Below are positions 1-12,562 of a stretch of 64,000 bases of DNA, in pieces. Both the position numbers and the translations under genes were made by a program. Source of the stretch: Panicum virgatum (Eukaryota > Streptophyta > Magnoliopsida > Poales > Poaceae); contig NC_053153.1 in assembly GCF_016808335.1 (NCBI RefSeq), positions 14,891,033 to 14,955,032 on the forward strand, given 5' to 3'. Below the pieces are notes generated by a model. That model ran no database searches and was not told where the DNA came from. It worked only from the letters and a program-made list of their open reading frames with translations. Each line of letters begins with the position of its first letter. The first letter of the stretch is position 1.

Positions 1-900
1 CACCGTTGGATCTGCGCTCAAGTTGACCTCCTGCCGACGAAATAGACGAAGCGAAAACCACGCTGGGTTTGTGGTAGACCCAAGAAAGTCCGCCGCAGAA
101 ACTTGGCACACACGTGTCCTTTAACAAAAAAAAATACAAATCAGAAACTTGGCACCTACGAAAAGTCTTTTCATGTAGATCTCCGGCCAATCTCAGCTCG
201 TTGTCTCAAGTAGAATATGTCTAGTGATTTTTTTTTGATCAATTGTGACGAGACAGTAGTAGTAGTGCTAAGGAAAGATGTCAGTACATGGGACTATGAG
301 AGTCATGGCCAGCTTTCATCAGTGGCGACATCAGAAGCTACAAACTTAGATACCGGTACCCAAAGTGAACATCAGAATCCATGTAGCTAATTGCATTTTA
401 ATTTTAACAATGAACAATCAAAATCGCAAGGGTAGCATGTGCGCAGGCACGACTTCTGCATAGGCTTCTGCCCGTGACCGATATCTGAACTGCACATATC
501 ATGCAATAGGAACGCCACACACACACAAAGATATATATATATATATATCTGTGTGTGTGGCGTTCCTATTGCATGATATATATATATATATATATATCTG
601 TGTGTGTGTGTTTGTGTGTGTGTGTGCAACACTAAATTACCAAACAGATATGTGGTTCTTCAACGAGGCATGGATGCCACACAAGAGTAACCGGGTAGTC
701 TACATATAATTCTATAACATGTGCCCTATGGAGCCAGTAAAATTGACACATTCTACTCCAAACGTGTCATGCACCAAAGACAGGGCAGACGACTGACTAT
801 ACGCAACTGATATGCTAAAGGGAATAATCCAATGCGAGTACTAGCAAGCCACCAGAATAGAACCTTCGACGACACAAAAATTAACTAGGGACTGGCCAAA
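1..900. other. Intergenic DNA downstream of the AM1-like gene
   Basis: I see no gene here. The stretch lies past the 3' end of the minus-strand meiosis gene. It holds two TA microsatellites and a long perfect inverted repeat (496-579), listed separately. The rest is ordinary AT-rich grass spacer with no recognisable coding exon. Confidence 0.5.
496..579. repeat. Perfect 29-bp inverted repeat around a TA microsatellite
   Basis: The left arm 496-524 (begins ATATCATGCAATAGGAACGC) is the exact reverse complement of 551-579. The loop is mostly (TA)n and is itself self-complementary, so the whole tract can fold into one hairpin. Further TA and GT repeats follow to about 630. Origin by microsatellite fold-back or as a miniature fold-back element are both possible. 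Confidence 0.85.
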
Positions 901-1109
901 CCTCAAGTGGCTACGAACTGCAAACTACGCAGCAAAAAAATCCTCAAGCGAGTTCCTATTCTTCTTCTTCTTCCTTTTTTGCTTTTTTTTTTCTGTATCT
1001 ATGTTGCGTGCTGCCTCTTCGTTATCTGTGCACAGAGGCCGAGTAAAAGCCGAAGACTGTTTGCGGATGTGGAGGACTAGGGAGGAGATGGAGTTGAGGT
1101 AGGAGCAGC

Positions 1110-4100
1110 TCAGCAGTAGGAGGGAGTAGCCAGGGCCAGTTCGGTGCCCACCACACTGATCCCGCCGGCATCTGCATTGAACAGGGCTCTCTTCCCCTCC
1201 AGCAGGCTGGCGCCGCAGGCCCCCGGCGACGAGGGCGAGGTGTCCTGCACAGGCAATAATCAATTGAACATGGATCAGATTGCGGGTGCCTTGATCTGTT
1301 AACTACCAGTGCTTACAGGCAACAATCGAACAGCAAGAACAAACCATCTGTCAGAGAATGATAATGCAGAATGCAGAATGCAGAATGCAGACTAAGAAGT
1401 AAGAACCAGAGGAAGCAGTGCAAGCAAGTGGGCTCACCACATGAAGTCGAGTCAGGCCGGAGAAATGCAGCAGCTTTTGAGGACTAAACCCGGCAGCGGC
1501 GGCGGCAGCAGTGCCGAACAGCTTTTGCGGCTGCAGGGGCGACCTCGGGCTGGGCAGGGACAGCTGCAGCTTGGCCGCTGCGGCGGCGGCGTTGGTGGAC
1601 GACGCAGAGGGCGGCGTGGAGAAGAGGGCGCCGAGCATCAGGTGCTCGTCCCGGCCCGCCCACGCCGACGCCGCCTCCACCTCAACTGCCGGGGCTCGCG
1701 ACGACCGCGGGAGCCCCGGCCCGGCGCCACTGGGGCAGCTGGTGCCGCGAGGGATCCCCGGGCCTGGCGTGGCGGCGGCCGGGCAGCTGCTGCTGACGCC
1801 CCCGCTGATGGTCGTGCCGGACGCCATGCTGGGCCAGAGGAACGTGGCCTGTGGCTTGCAGACGCGGAAGCTGCTCTTCCTCGCCGACCTGTCCGGGACG
1901 CCTTGGATGACGGTGCCGTCGGCCCGCGGGGTCATCTGGTCACCGGAAGCGAGGTACACTGCTGCTGTGCGGGGAGCAGCTTCTTGATCCTCATCGCTGG
2001 GAGCCAATCCCAGCTGATGAGCAGCTTCCGTCTTCAGCGCCATCACAAAGTGATCCTGCACCATCCAGTTGGCACTCATGGTAGTCATGGATAACAGGAT
2101 AAGGATAATGGCAAATTTATATTTGCACAGGCTTAGCACAATCAACAAACAGAGTACACTGCCGTACAAAGAAGGTACCTTGAAAGAAAGGAAGGAGCTG
2201 GAGAGATAGGTAATCTGGGCCTCTAACTTATCATTCTTGTCAGCTATATGCTCGTACTTGTCCTTAAATTAGACAAAGTGAGTCAGTAACTGTATTTAAG
2301 AGCGCCACAGAGCTAACAGAGCAGAATGTGCAGAGAACTGGACCTAAAAAGTATCCAGGCTTAATTAGAAATAACAGTGCAATACATGAAGAAGATAATG
2401 TCATGGCTGAATGCATGAATGTACCTTGAAAGATAACACCTCCTTCTTCAGCTCATCATTCATCTGAACAACATTATCGCAGATATCCTGGAATAAAAAG
2501 CAAGATCGTTTCTGTAAATGCAGCAAGCAAAGCTAGCAAAGTCACTGCATCCAGCCATCCATGAAGTATTCCAGGCGTCTATTGAAAGTCCGAAACAGGT
2601 TCAAAAATGGGGATCACTAAAGGCAATTAGCAGTCATGGTGTCTCAGTTTAATTTGTTTGAAATTAACTGCCAGATTTCTTTTTCAAGCAAAGAAAGTTT
2701 GCTGCATGCACGTACTTACCTTCAAAGAGAACACCTGCTTCTCTAGCTTTTCGTTAGCCCTCACAACACTCTGGTACTTCTCCTGACAAACAAATTGAAT
2801 AACTTACATCAGTGCATTCAAAATGGGCATGCGAAAACAAGTTTTTGTTAGTTCCTCAATGGAACAAGTGCGGGAGTAAAAAGAGAGAGAAAATGCAGTT
2901 TCAAGTTTTCATGCTGTTCAGATCATGGATATCAGTACATCCTGGCTTCAGAGACTGGAAAAGTAGTTGATAACAACCATATAGAAACATCAGAATCTGA
3001 ACCAAGACTAGCAATCTAGCATTTCAAAAAAGAAAAAAGAAAAGAAAACTCCAATTAATAGACGAAAATGCTATCCATGCGAAGTCAGCTTGCACAACCA
3101 AACATACAGAAACTTGGCAAAGCTGTAAATGCATATGTTCCCTTTTTCAGATGAGGACGAAAATGCATATCCATATATACAGAAACTTGCACATTGATGC
3201 AATTAAAGTATCCTGCTCAGTTCTTACTAAATCAGAAGAAACAGCAAAATGGCATCTTTTTTTCAAAAGAAAAAGGGGACAACAATACAAGTAAGGATTG
3301 ACTTGAGAGGATACCCGAACTGATCTTTTGCATACCTTCAATGAACCGTAAGCTCTTTTTGCATCAAAGTTCACATCCTTGCCCACTAGCTGCTCCATTT
3401 GCCTTCACACACGACCACAAAGTTAAACTTGGCATAAAACGGGGACGAAATCCCACGCTCTGTAAGAACTTAAACAACAGTGGTGTCGCAACAAAAATAT
3501 AGAATGCAGACAGAGAGAAAAGGAGTAGAAAAGGAGAGACCTTTTTACGCCATTGACCTCCTCGGTGAGCTCTTCAACCTGCCTCTTGACAATTAGGTCG
3601 CCGGCAACGAGGGAGACGTCGTCACCTGGCTTCCATCCGGGTGGCGGCAACCAGTATGGATCAGACACACCGGCCTGTCGCCGCACCTCAGCAAGCTCGG
3701 CCGGCTCCAGCCAGTACTCCATGGCACCATCGGCGTTGTGACGGCGACGGAATCTGTGAGCGCTGCCTTCTGGCACCCGGCCGGCCATGTGCTTGAGCAA
3801 GTGGTCAAGGAGGCCGGTGTCGCCGATGTGCTTACGGGCTTCCTCCCTCAGCACGTGCCGCATCACCGGCGCGCCGGAACGAGCACCGCGGGAGCGCATG
3901 ATGTCGAGCAGGCTCCTCTCTGCTGCGGCGTAGCGCTCAGCTGACCATCGGTCCTTGCCGTGCCGAGGGTCGCCGTCCTTGGACTCCACGGTGCGCTTCT
4001 TCGCCTTCTTTGAACTTTTTTTGCTGCCGCCGTGAACCTTGCGATTCGTCTTGCCCTCATCTCTGTGCTTCTCCTTGCTGCTTCCTTCTTCCTCCCGTTT

Positions 4101-6339
4101 CCTCTTACAGTTTCTTTCGCTCCTCGTAACTTCCCCGGTTGCTGGACGCTGCTGCTCCTCTCTGATGCTGAACTCTGACTCGGAACCATCAAGGCCAGCC
4201 TCCTTGGGAGCTTCATCACGATGCCGGCCAATGTACCTGACACGGCGCCTCATGCCCCACCCGGCGCCATCGCACTTCAAGGTGGTGAGCAGGCAGGAGT
4301 CGGCCGCCGGTGGCGCGGGCGGCGGTGGAAGCGGCGCCTCCTGCTGGCACGCGGCGAAGTCGTAGAGGCAGGGCTTGAGGAGCCAGAAGCTATCGTGGTG
4401 CAGCTCGCCCTCGAGCTCCTCCTCGGTCACCCGGCGGCGCAAGATGCGCGCGGCATGGTTGCTGCTCATGACGAAGCGCTCGTCGAGCTCCGGCCCAGTG
4501 GCAAGCGCCGGGTAGGAGGAGAAGAAGCTTCGCAGCGCCTCGAGGGACGGGAATTCCACCGTAACGTCCAGGCTCGTGCACTCGCTCACCTACACGCACA
4601 GACATCAGGTGATCAGAAACAAAACCAAATCAAACATGCCAAACTAACAGATCAAGAAATCGAGAGCAGCAGCTGAATCCCAGAAAAAAAATTCTCACCT
4701 TTACCACCCGTATGGATTTCAGATGGATTGGGGATTTAGGGGGCAACTTGTCGTGGTCGATCTCGTAGAAGGCTCCTGATCAAACCAGATCAATTCACAA
4801 AAGTGTCAGGTGAGTGTACCCTGAAAAACAATGGGTGAGCTGAGTGTGCAGTGGCACATGCACCATATGTCCCCGGCCGTGCTCACCAGCGTGGTAGGTG
4901 GGGGTATCGTAGAAGGTCAGGCTCTGTCTGCTCAAGGGCGACCCGGGTTGGATCCTGGAGTCGTGGTTGGCACCATCCTTGCCATTTCTGCTACTGTGGC
5001 TACTGGTCTTCTTCTTGAAGTAGTACTTGCTGACCTGTGGCTTCTTGTGATGTGCAATGCATGGTCATATATACAACATGTGAGACGTGTATGATTCTTG
5101 GGGGAGAAAATGGAAAAACTTTTCATAAAAAAATGGAAAACCGAAATAGGCTTTGGGAGTGACAGCAATAATCAACATCTTTAACACTACAGCAGACCAC
5201 CAGAAATAAAAAGTAGACACAGAAAGGAACTTTCCCCCCTCTTTCCATATGTCAACCTGACAAATTGAGTCTACTTTTTGACATGCAAAGGTTTGTTGGT
5301 CCAGTTATATATCTATATACACACACCAAAAAAAAAGAATGTACGTATCTAGAGAATTATCAAACTAAACTTGAAATGTTTATGTGCTGACAAGTGAATT
5401 ACTGACACAGTGGCAAATTGTGCAACTATCTGGTAGTTTATTCAGGTAAATGATTATTATAAAATCGTGCTAATTGCATGACTGGAATCAAGCCAACCAG
5501 TATATATAACTCTAATCCGTTAAGATAACCATGAAAGTAACTACTGACAAGATCAGAGAATATGCATTGTAATTTTCGAAACAACTTACAATTTGGAACG
5601 AGGGGTAATACTAATATATAAGCCCAACACATCCCTGGTGTTTCCTTTGGCACTTTGTAACGTACTTTAACTGCACGATTTTCTTTTAGTTTTAGTAACC
5701 ATGTTTCCTCATCAGCTACAAAGTGCACGGGCACAACTAAACAAACTAGTAGGTGTTCCATAGTATAAATCAACAGAATTTTTAACTCCCTCACAAAAAT
5801 ACCACGCAGTCCTACGAAGTAATACATCATACATTAAACCTGTTTCAATAAATAAGCTCAGAAGATTTAAAAAAGGCTCATGGAGAATCTTGCTGGTTGA
5901 GCACTTATTTTGGCAACCTGGAGCATGCATGCACCTCTCTTAAATGAACAAGATCACCCTACCAAACTGGTTAACCAGCAACTCTGCAGTTGAGGATTCA
6001 GAAAGCTACAACTGACGATGACACGTTAACACCGTACTATCTACCGCGTACCTTGCAAGTGCATCAAAACGTATATCAACCGCATCTCAATTAGACATCC
6101 GGCCAAATCACCCAAAAAACAAGCTAAAGCAGCACACAGAAACGCACAACATCCTATCAGTAGATCAGTGGAAAGACAAAACAGATCAACAGAAGGCAGG
6201 CAAAAAGCAATCGGACTGGCAAAAGGCCAAAAGCAATCGGACTGACAAAAGCGACCGTACAGGCCGGACGTACAGGAGAGTTCTGCAGATGGGCCGCGAG
6301 CCCAGGAGCCGCCTGCACCGTCTCAGCGTCCTTCTGCAT
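1110..6339 (-). CDS. AM1: AMEIOTIC1/DYAD/SWI1-like meiotic entry protein
   Basis: Spliced coding exons, 5' to 3' on the minus strand: 6339-6274, 5034-4887, 4775-4699, 4589-3541, 3402-3336, 2782-2720, 2487-2425, 2262-2179, 2055-1438, 1244-1110. They sum to 2370 nt, one open frame of 789 residues. Residues around 72-105 (AFYEIDHDKLPPKSP, then SIRVVKV) and 312-422 (WSAERYAAAERSLLDIM, HIGDTGLLDHLLKHM, DPYWLPPPGWKPGDD) are hallmarks of the DYAD/SWI1/AM1 family. A Lys/Arg-rich tract lies at about 258-296, and a coiled coil built from 21-28-residue exons at about 434-540. The C terminus reads GTELALATPSYC. Family members act in meiocyte nuclei and are needed for entry into meiosis, early prophase I and sister-chromatid cohesion. 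The length is close to that of grass AM1 as I recall it. The start Met opens a 22-residue exon; an in-frame ATG upstream was not found. The donor of the large exon is GTCTCT, weak but GT. Confidence 0.9.
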
Positions 6340-7301
6340 CCCCGGCCGTCAGAGCTCCGTCTCCTGCAAAAGCAAAAGCCAAACCAACCCATCGATCAAA
6401 TCAGCACACACGATAGTTAAAATTTAGAAGCACCAGTAAGTAAGAGAAGCAAGTATCCCAGAACTAGCTGATCATGGCGGACCTGAAACCTTGTATTTGA
6501 TCGTGATCAGAAGAATTTGTTTTGAACGAACTGATCAGAAGAATTTTGCGAAACCGAACAAAATTAAACGCAGTAACTCGCACAGAAAATTAAATGAACT
6601 AACACTCAAGCACTGCATTCTACCTTTTTCCTATCAAACTGGTGGGATCTAGAGATAAATTCGAAAAATAATTCGAAGACGCTAGGTTTGCGACAGCACA
6701 AAAAAAGGCAGGCAGAATCAACGAGTTGCCAAACTGAGTTCGGAGAGAGAGAGAGAGAGACTCGTGTAGCAGCATCGCGTGTGATGCTGGCTGGCTAGTC
6801 CGAACCTGCAGGCTGCATCCGCTTCTGCTGCTGCTAGCCGCACCCGCACCCGCACGGATCAAAAGCAAGCGCGGCGGCCTCAGAAAGCAGCGACAGGGAA
6901 GAGATCGGAAAGGAAAAACTCGCTGCTTGCGATCGAAACCACCAAGCTTTTTGGCAGTGCTAGGCAATCGCACAGCGCGGTACGAAGTGGTCCGCCTGCG
7001 CGGCCGCCTCCTGCCTGCAGCCTCTGTCGGGCAAAAACCAAACCGAACACAACCACCACCCAAGAGACGATCAGGTAGCAGAAAAACGGCAAAAGGAATC
7101 CCCATGGGTTCGCATCAACCAGCGCAACCAACTCGCGCGCCCCGAGATGGAAACGAAAAAGATGGAGAAGATGGCCCAGACCAAAACGAAGATCGCTGAG
7201 ATCAGATCAACACGCAGACACACAGCACAGAAACGCGCCGCTAAAAGAGATCGCAGAAGGCGGAACACATGCATGCATGCGTGCGTGATGAGGCCACTCA
7301 C

Positions 7302-7655
7302 CTGCAGTATTTTCCTTGCTGTTTCTGCAGGTGGTGATGCTTAATTAACCAACCCCTTGCGCTCGCTGCTGCCTATTAGTACTACGGGATCCGAACTAAG
7401 CAAATTAGGCCGAAATGTGGCGAGGGATTAGATACGAGGAGAGGAATTAAATCAAATTGGGTGCTGAAATCTTCGGAAACTAGTGCTTATTCGGATCGAT
7501 CGGCGAGGGGATCGATCCCAAAAGGTGGGAGCTTTGGGGAGGCGAGCTAGTTCGTGGCTGGGGCTTTGGGATTGAGGCGTGGTAGAGATCGGGAGGTGGG
7601 GCTAGGGTTTAGTAGTGGTGGATCGGCGCTCGGCTTCCTCCCCCCGGTCTCACCT
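7302..7655 (-). other. AM1: Inferred 5' non-coding exon of the AM1-like gene
   Basis: On the minus strand a good donor (CTGCAG then GTGAGT) lies at 7302/7301. It pairs with an acceptor (TTTTGCAG) just above 6363, where the exon with the start codon begins. The upper limit is an estimate placed about 30 bases downstream of the TATA-like motif. No transcript data are available. Confidence 0.45.
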
Positions 7656-7680
7656 CGCCGGTCACCACGCCTCGTCCCTG

Positions 7681-7690
7681 GGTTAAATAG
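7681..7690 (-). promoter_or_regulatory. TATA-like box of the AM1-like gene
   Basis: The minus strand reads CTATTTAACC in an otherwise GC-rich promoter. A CT-rich tract (7716-7730) lies just upstream. The distance to the inferred 5' non-coding exon is suitable. Assignment is by position only. Confidence 0.4.
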
Positions 7691-8422
7691 TGGCGTGGAG
7701 GAGAATCCTTTCTAGAGAGAGAGAGAGAGGGGAGTGGGCGAGGCCGGGAGGGTGGTGTGGCCGTGAAGCAGGCCCGGCAGCGCGTGTGACGCCGTTGCAG
7801 CCGCAGAGGGGAAAATCTAGGACAGTTGCCGGGCTCTGCCGCAGCAGGCAAGCCTGGCGGAACGGCAGGGCCGGCTCTGCCGCAAGCTTTGAAAGTGGAT
7901 GACACGTGGGCCGCGGCAGCTCGAGGACCCACCCGTCTGGCAGTGAGGCCGGGTCGATCGCGCGACGCCTGGTGCTGTGCGCCTGTCAAGCGGATGCGGG
8001 GCAGCGTCGCGGCCGCCGTGACGGCGCTGCGTGCGACGGGAGAGGGAGGGCGCGCGGGCGGGGGCTCGTGGGCCCGCGCTGTCGGCGAGAGCCGGGAGCG
8101 CGCGAAGGGCCGCCGCGGAACGTAACATCTGGCGATGGCGCGCCGGGCGCCACACGCGCGGAGGGAGGGAGGGAGGGAGGTGGGCCGAGCGTGATGATGA
8201 GGCGAAGAGAGACATAAATGTGGTAGCAGCACGCCAGCACTGGCACTGCTGCGTTGACATGCTCGCATCTCGGCCGCACGCGGCACGCGGCACGCGGCAC
8301 GCAGCATGCCTCTTTCCGGTGAAACAAGTTGCTGGCCGGCCCGGCCGCGCGCCTGGGGGTATCACCACCATTTTTTTTTACCGCAATCACAGCGTGGTAG
8401 TTACCGCTATGTTGCTTAGGTG

Positions 8423-8642
8423 GTCCTATTTGGATAATCTAGGACTAAAGATAATTATTAGGTGAGTAAACTAATAGACTAAGTTTTGGATGGGAAACTA
8501 TTTGAAACACACAATTGGATGAAAACAAACTTTAGTCGTCCCAATTAATAGGTTCTATGAACTAACAGACTGAACTTTGGTTAGGATAAGTCTAAACTTC
8601 AGACTAAAGTTTAGCCCACTGAGCTAGGGATCCGAAGAGGAC
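8423..8642. mobile_element. MITE with degenerate terminal inverted repeats
   Basis: The left end GTCCTATTTGGAT is matched by an imperfect inverted copy, ATCCGAAGAGGAC, at the right end. The interior is rich in GACTAAAG/CTTTAGTC words, typical of short grass DNA transposons. No clear target duplication is visible, so the superfamily is undecided. Confidence 0.5.
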
Positions 8643-8659
8643 TTTAATCTACGCTCGCT

Positions 8660-9670
8660 CCCATTTTTTACACGCCCCAACCATGGTTAGCCACCAGCCC
8701 ACCAGAGTCTTGCTCGTTTTGACCTCGAATCAATTTCACTGTAAAAATCAGTCAATAGTACTCCGCTTGATTTCTTACTTGTACTTTTGTTTCGTCCCGC
8801 GGCTTGATCAGCACGTACGCCGCGCGGGGGGACTCGGCCGGGCACGGCCGCACGGGCGGAGCCGAGCTGGCAGGGACGCTCACGCGCGCAGGCAGGTGGG
8901 GTTCGGTTCGGTCTGTTACGCGGCGTGGTCCCCAGACCAGACACCAGACTGGCGTGGCGCTCCCGCCCCGCTAGCTAGATTCTCGCGGTTCCGGGCGAGA
9001 CTCTGATGGCGCCGCCCTCGGATGATCTGCAGGACGCCAGGAGGATCTCGCGGTGCCGCCGGCCGGCCGGGCTGCCTCTTGCCACTTCGCCGGGCGGCGG
9101 CGGCGTGGCCTCCCGCCTTGCATTTGCAACCTTTCCAACCGAGCCGGGCCTCGTTGGCTCTAGCTCGCTCGCACGCACGTACGGTATGTGTATAGCAGTA
9201 TAAGACTAGGAGTAGTCAGGTGCACAGACAGGCCGTGCGGCGAGAGATTGTATGATGCCGTTAGACTCGACTCCAGCGATCGTGTTGTCTGGAGACTACA
9301 ACTACAAGTAATACGTATTATCTTGCTCGGGTGCACGGGATCGAGCACCCGATGGGCTGGGAGCACACGAACATTTCGCCGTGCTGTCTGTGCACGACCG
9401 GCCGCCACTCGTGTCGTCTTGATGTCAAACATAGACCGAAACCAAGCGTTGGACCTAAACTGACGAAGGGCGAAACTGAACGGCACACGGTCCGGACTAC
9501 TTTGTGATACGAATTGCATTATGCATAGAAGCCGTCTGCCGTGCATAAATTTCGCTTGGGCTTTCATTTTTTTTATTGTTACTCCTCTGATTTTCTGCAA
9601 GCATACGAGTATTATCAACATGGGCAGCCGCAAAACATCTCTGGATTTTGAAAAGCTACAATCAAGTAAA
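8660..9670. other. GC-rich to mixed intergenic DNA, no gene recognised
   Basis: A GC-rich block (about 8800-9130) holds open frames on both strands that look compositional. None shows a known domain. The flanks are ordinary spacer. It may include upstream regulatory DNA of the minus-strand AM1-like gene, or a captured fragment. Confidence 0.4.
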
Positions 9671-9672
9671 AC

Positions 9673-10192
9673 TCTATGTTGGATGTGGGTGACTAAAACT
9701 ATTCACCCCTCTTTTAGTTACTTATAGTCACCTATTTTCCAAACACGGTTGACTAAAAGGGACTAAAAATTCTTTAGTCCATTAGACCTCCTCCAGCGGG
9801 AGGGGCGACGTCGCCAGCAACGTGGAGGAGAGAGGGTGCCGGCACAGTAACAGCAAGTGCTCGGGGGCGCGTGCCTGTGAGGAGAAAATACTTTGCGCTA
9901 GACGATATACATGCAGCACTGGCAAAAACTGTTAGATACTATTTACCGATTAAAATATTGATTAAGTCGACGAAGTGGCTGGTCATTGGAGAAGGCCTTA
10001 GTCAGGTGGAGGCTGCTAATAATGACCAAAGTGATCTCTCTCCCTTAAACCACGTCCCTGGCTCTATCTTTCTCATCTCTCTATCTCCTCTCTCTCTTCT
10101 TTTGTTTCCCTTTAGTCCCTCTATCTAAAAGGGGTGTGACTGAGTCTAGCGAAACGTTTCGGTCACCATACTAATGTATCCAAATAGGCTCT
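9673..10192. repeat. MITE-like remnants with GACTAAAA/TTTAGTCC words
   Basis: 9690-9785 and 10105-10192 carry the same word set as the 8423 MITE, ending in TATCCAAATAGG, the inverse of that element's left end. Between them lies about 300 bp of unrelated sequence. This could be one related MITE with an insertion, or two remnants. Confidence 0.35.
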
Positions 10193-10555
10193 AACACATA
10201 AATGTTGGTCTCGCGGACCAGCTAGATTCTATTCTAGGACCAAAAGACCTCGTGCACATGTATGATGGCAACGTGTGTCATAATGCACAACATGATGATA
10301 GATTTCAACTAATGATCATTATGTTAAAAAAGCACTAGAACTCTAGAAGTATGAGTATTTGCAAACACTATGGCCTGAGTAGAACGAGGATAGAGTTCAA
10401 AATTTTTGACATGTTCCTATACTAGTATACTGATGAGAGGGTGCTACATGCAAGTGTAGAAAAAACTCAGGTGACTTGAGAGCACTTGTCCCAACATCCA
10501 TGTTCAATGCCATTTGGCTGAAAATGACATGTTGGTAATAGTTAGATCTCTGTTC
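10193..10555. other. Intergenic DNA, nothing recognised
   Basis: AT-rich spacer between the MITE remnants and the solo LTR. No coding exon, RNA gene or terminal repeat was recognised. Confidence 0.4.
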
Positions 10556-10560
10556 ACTAA

Positions 10561-12003
10561 TGTCGGTGTCCCGACCCGGGGGTCCGGATCCCAACTAGTA
10601 AATGCCGCGTGTTTCCTCGTCCCAGATGATGATGCAAGAGGCAACACAGTAACGCACGGGTTTATCCTGGTTCCGGCCACGGGGCCGTACGTCCAGCAAA
10701 GAGGTGTGCGAGAGCACTGTTATCTTGCACCCGGAGTGCTTGTAGTAGGGGATACAAGCGAGGCGAGAGAGGGAGGGAAGCTCCCCGGTCTCTGCTAGAA
10801 GAGGGGTTTGAGCGTGGCAAATGACGATGTCGGAGCTAGGAGTAAGTGCGTGTGTCCTGAGAGGTAGGTGTCTAGAGAGTTGACCGACCCTTTTTAAGGG
10901 GTGCCCGCCTCCTCCTTTTATAGACACAAGGAGGGACGGGGTACATGCGTAGGAGAACACGGAAGTCGCCGTCTTCCCCAGAATCGCGGGGGTGCAGTGG
11001 TCAAACACTGTAGAAAGTACACTATGGGGCATGGCGTTGGGCGTGACGATCGTCCTGGCCATCGTCCTAGGTCTCGCGGAGATTGTGCCGGCGTCCCGCC
11101 AACCCCTGCAGGTGGAGTGGTCGTCGCTGTAGGGCGTACAGTTCTTCAGATGTGGCGTTCCGTGGGCCCTGCGGGTTAGGGTCTTGCGTACTCCAGCGGC
11201 GGCAGGGTACGCGGCGGTCCCGGACCCCCTGGACGGGGTGCTGATGTGCACACCAGGAGGTCCGGAAAACATGTGGAGGTCTCGGACCCCTCGAGGGGGG
11301 AGGTCCGAGCTCCTGGTTGCGAGTGATGGGTGTCCCTCTCCGAGGGGTTCGTGGCGACACCGGACCTCCTCCCGAGCAGGAGGTGGGCCCGGGGCCATAC
11401 GTGTGGTGATGTAGAGTCCGGACGGCCGGAGTTGGCAGAATAATACGAAACTGTGCCGAGCGTGCCTCGCCCCGCGTCACAGGTCCTGCAGTGCTGCCAC
11501 AGCGCCCGGGATGGCGGAGCAGTGACCGGAGTTGGCGGATGGGACTCCGGTCACAGCCACCGTGGGAAATGGCGGTCTGACACCGTCTGTCCTGAGCACT
11601 GTGGAGGAGTGGTTGGCACTTAAGGCCTCCGTACGACGGGCGGGTGAGCTGCAGGGCTGTTTGTCCCTTACGCCGAGGGGTGGCCTCGAGCAAAGCGGAG
11701 ATGAGTTACCTGCTCGAGGGTAGGTTCGCTACCCTCGAGCGAGGCGGAGATGCGGGGCGCAGTCGAGAGGTCTCGACGGGGACCCTCGAGCGAGGCGGAG
11801 ATCGTCCCGCGGGTTCGAGGGGAGCGTGGATGGGCCACTCCATGTCAGTGGGCCGTGTGTTGGGCTTCTTTGAGTCCTTTCCTTTCTTCCGGATTGGAAG
11901 GAGGCCGTGGGCCTCGGTGGGCCCAGTTGCCTTATCATGTGTTTGCGTTTTTGAAGCGATCTTAGTACCCCGATTAGGGTGTTCCTAATCGTGGTACCCG
12001 ACA
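10561..12003. mobile_element. Solo LTR of a retrotransposon, 5-bp TSD ACTAA
   Basis: The block starts TGTCGGTGTCC and ends GGTACCCGACA, the TG...CA ends with inverted TGTCGG/CCGACA expected of an LTR. It is flanked by the direct repeat ACTAA (10556-10560 and 12004-12008). Its length is 1443 bp, it is GC-rich, and no gag, pol, primer-binding site or second LTR is present. It therefore looks like the product of LTR-LTR recombination. A motif CCTCGAGCGAGGCGGAGAT occurs three times near 11690-11800 with small changes. Superfamily is undecided; open frames inside it are not credible genes. Confidence 0.85.
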
Positions 12004-12069
12004 ACTAAAATTTCCTTTTGAAGCGTATCCAAACTATTATTGATAGGTTACCTCCTTGTAATAGGACTA

Positions 12070-12368
12070 GGGCCTTGTTTGGATCTTTAGCTTTTGAACT
12101 AATTGGAGGACTAAAATTTAGTCCATGAATTAGCCCTCTAAAATTTAGCTCCTAGAACTGTTTAGATTGATGTGCTAATTTGAGGACTACATATATTCCA
12201 ACCATTAGGTGTATTGGGTGGGTGAATTAGTCCAATAAACACCACTTGAAGGTGCTAATCTTTTTGGGTATGCTAATTTACTTTAGCTCCAAATATTGGA
12301 TCCTTAAGAGCTAAAATGGACTAAAAGGAGGGGTGCTAATTTTTAGCCCCTGGATCCAAACAAGGCCC
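12070..12368. mobile_element. 299-bp MITE with 16-bp perfect terminal inverted repeats
   Basis: The left end GGGCCTTGTTTGGATC is exactly inverted at the right end, GATCCAAACAAGGCCC. The interior is rich in TTAGTCC and GGACTAAAA words. It is a common type of grass MITE. I could not see an intact target duplication. It ends 194 bp before the kinase start codon, so it may form part of that promoter. Confidence 0.8.
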
Positions 12369-12562
12369 AGGCCTAGTGTCAAGTTCGTGCGCCTCACGCG
12401 AACTGATCAAGCAGAGCAGGAGAGAAATTGGAGCCGGTTCGTTACGGTTCAACCGCGTTTCTCGAGATTTCGTTGCCGCCAAGCAATAAAATCTCCACCC
12501 CTCCGTCCTTGGCCGCCCAAGACATCCCGCAATCCCCCTTCCGCCGATCCAATCTACAAGCA

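Noticed and set aside
1441..2094. 217- and 158-codon plus-strand frames
   Set aside because: They lie antisense to the last large exon of the AM1-like gene and show no domain.
7609..8465. Several 100-230-codon frames on both strands upstream of AM1
   Set aside because: GC-rich promoter and leader composition gives chance frames; no conserved motif in any of them.
10595..11693. 267- and 208-codon minus-strand frames
   Set aside because: They lie inside the solo LTR and show no gag, pol or host domain.
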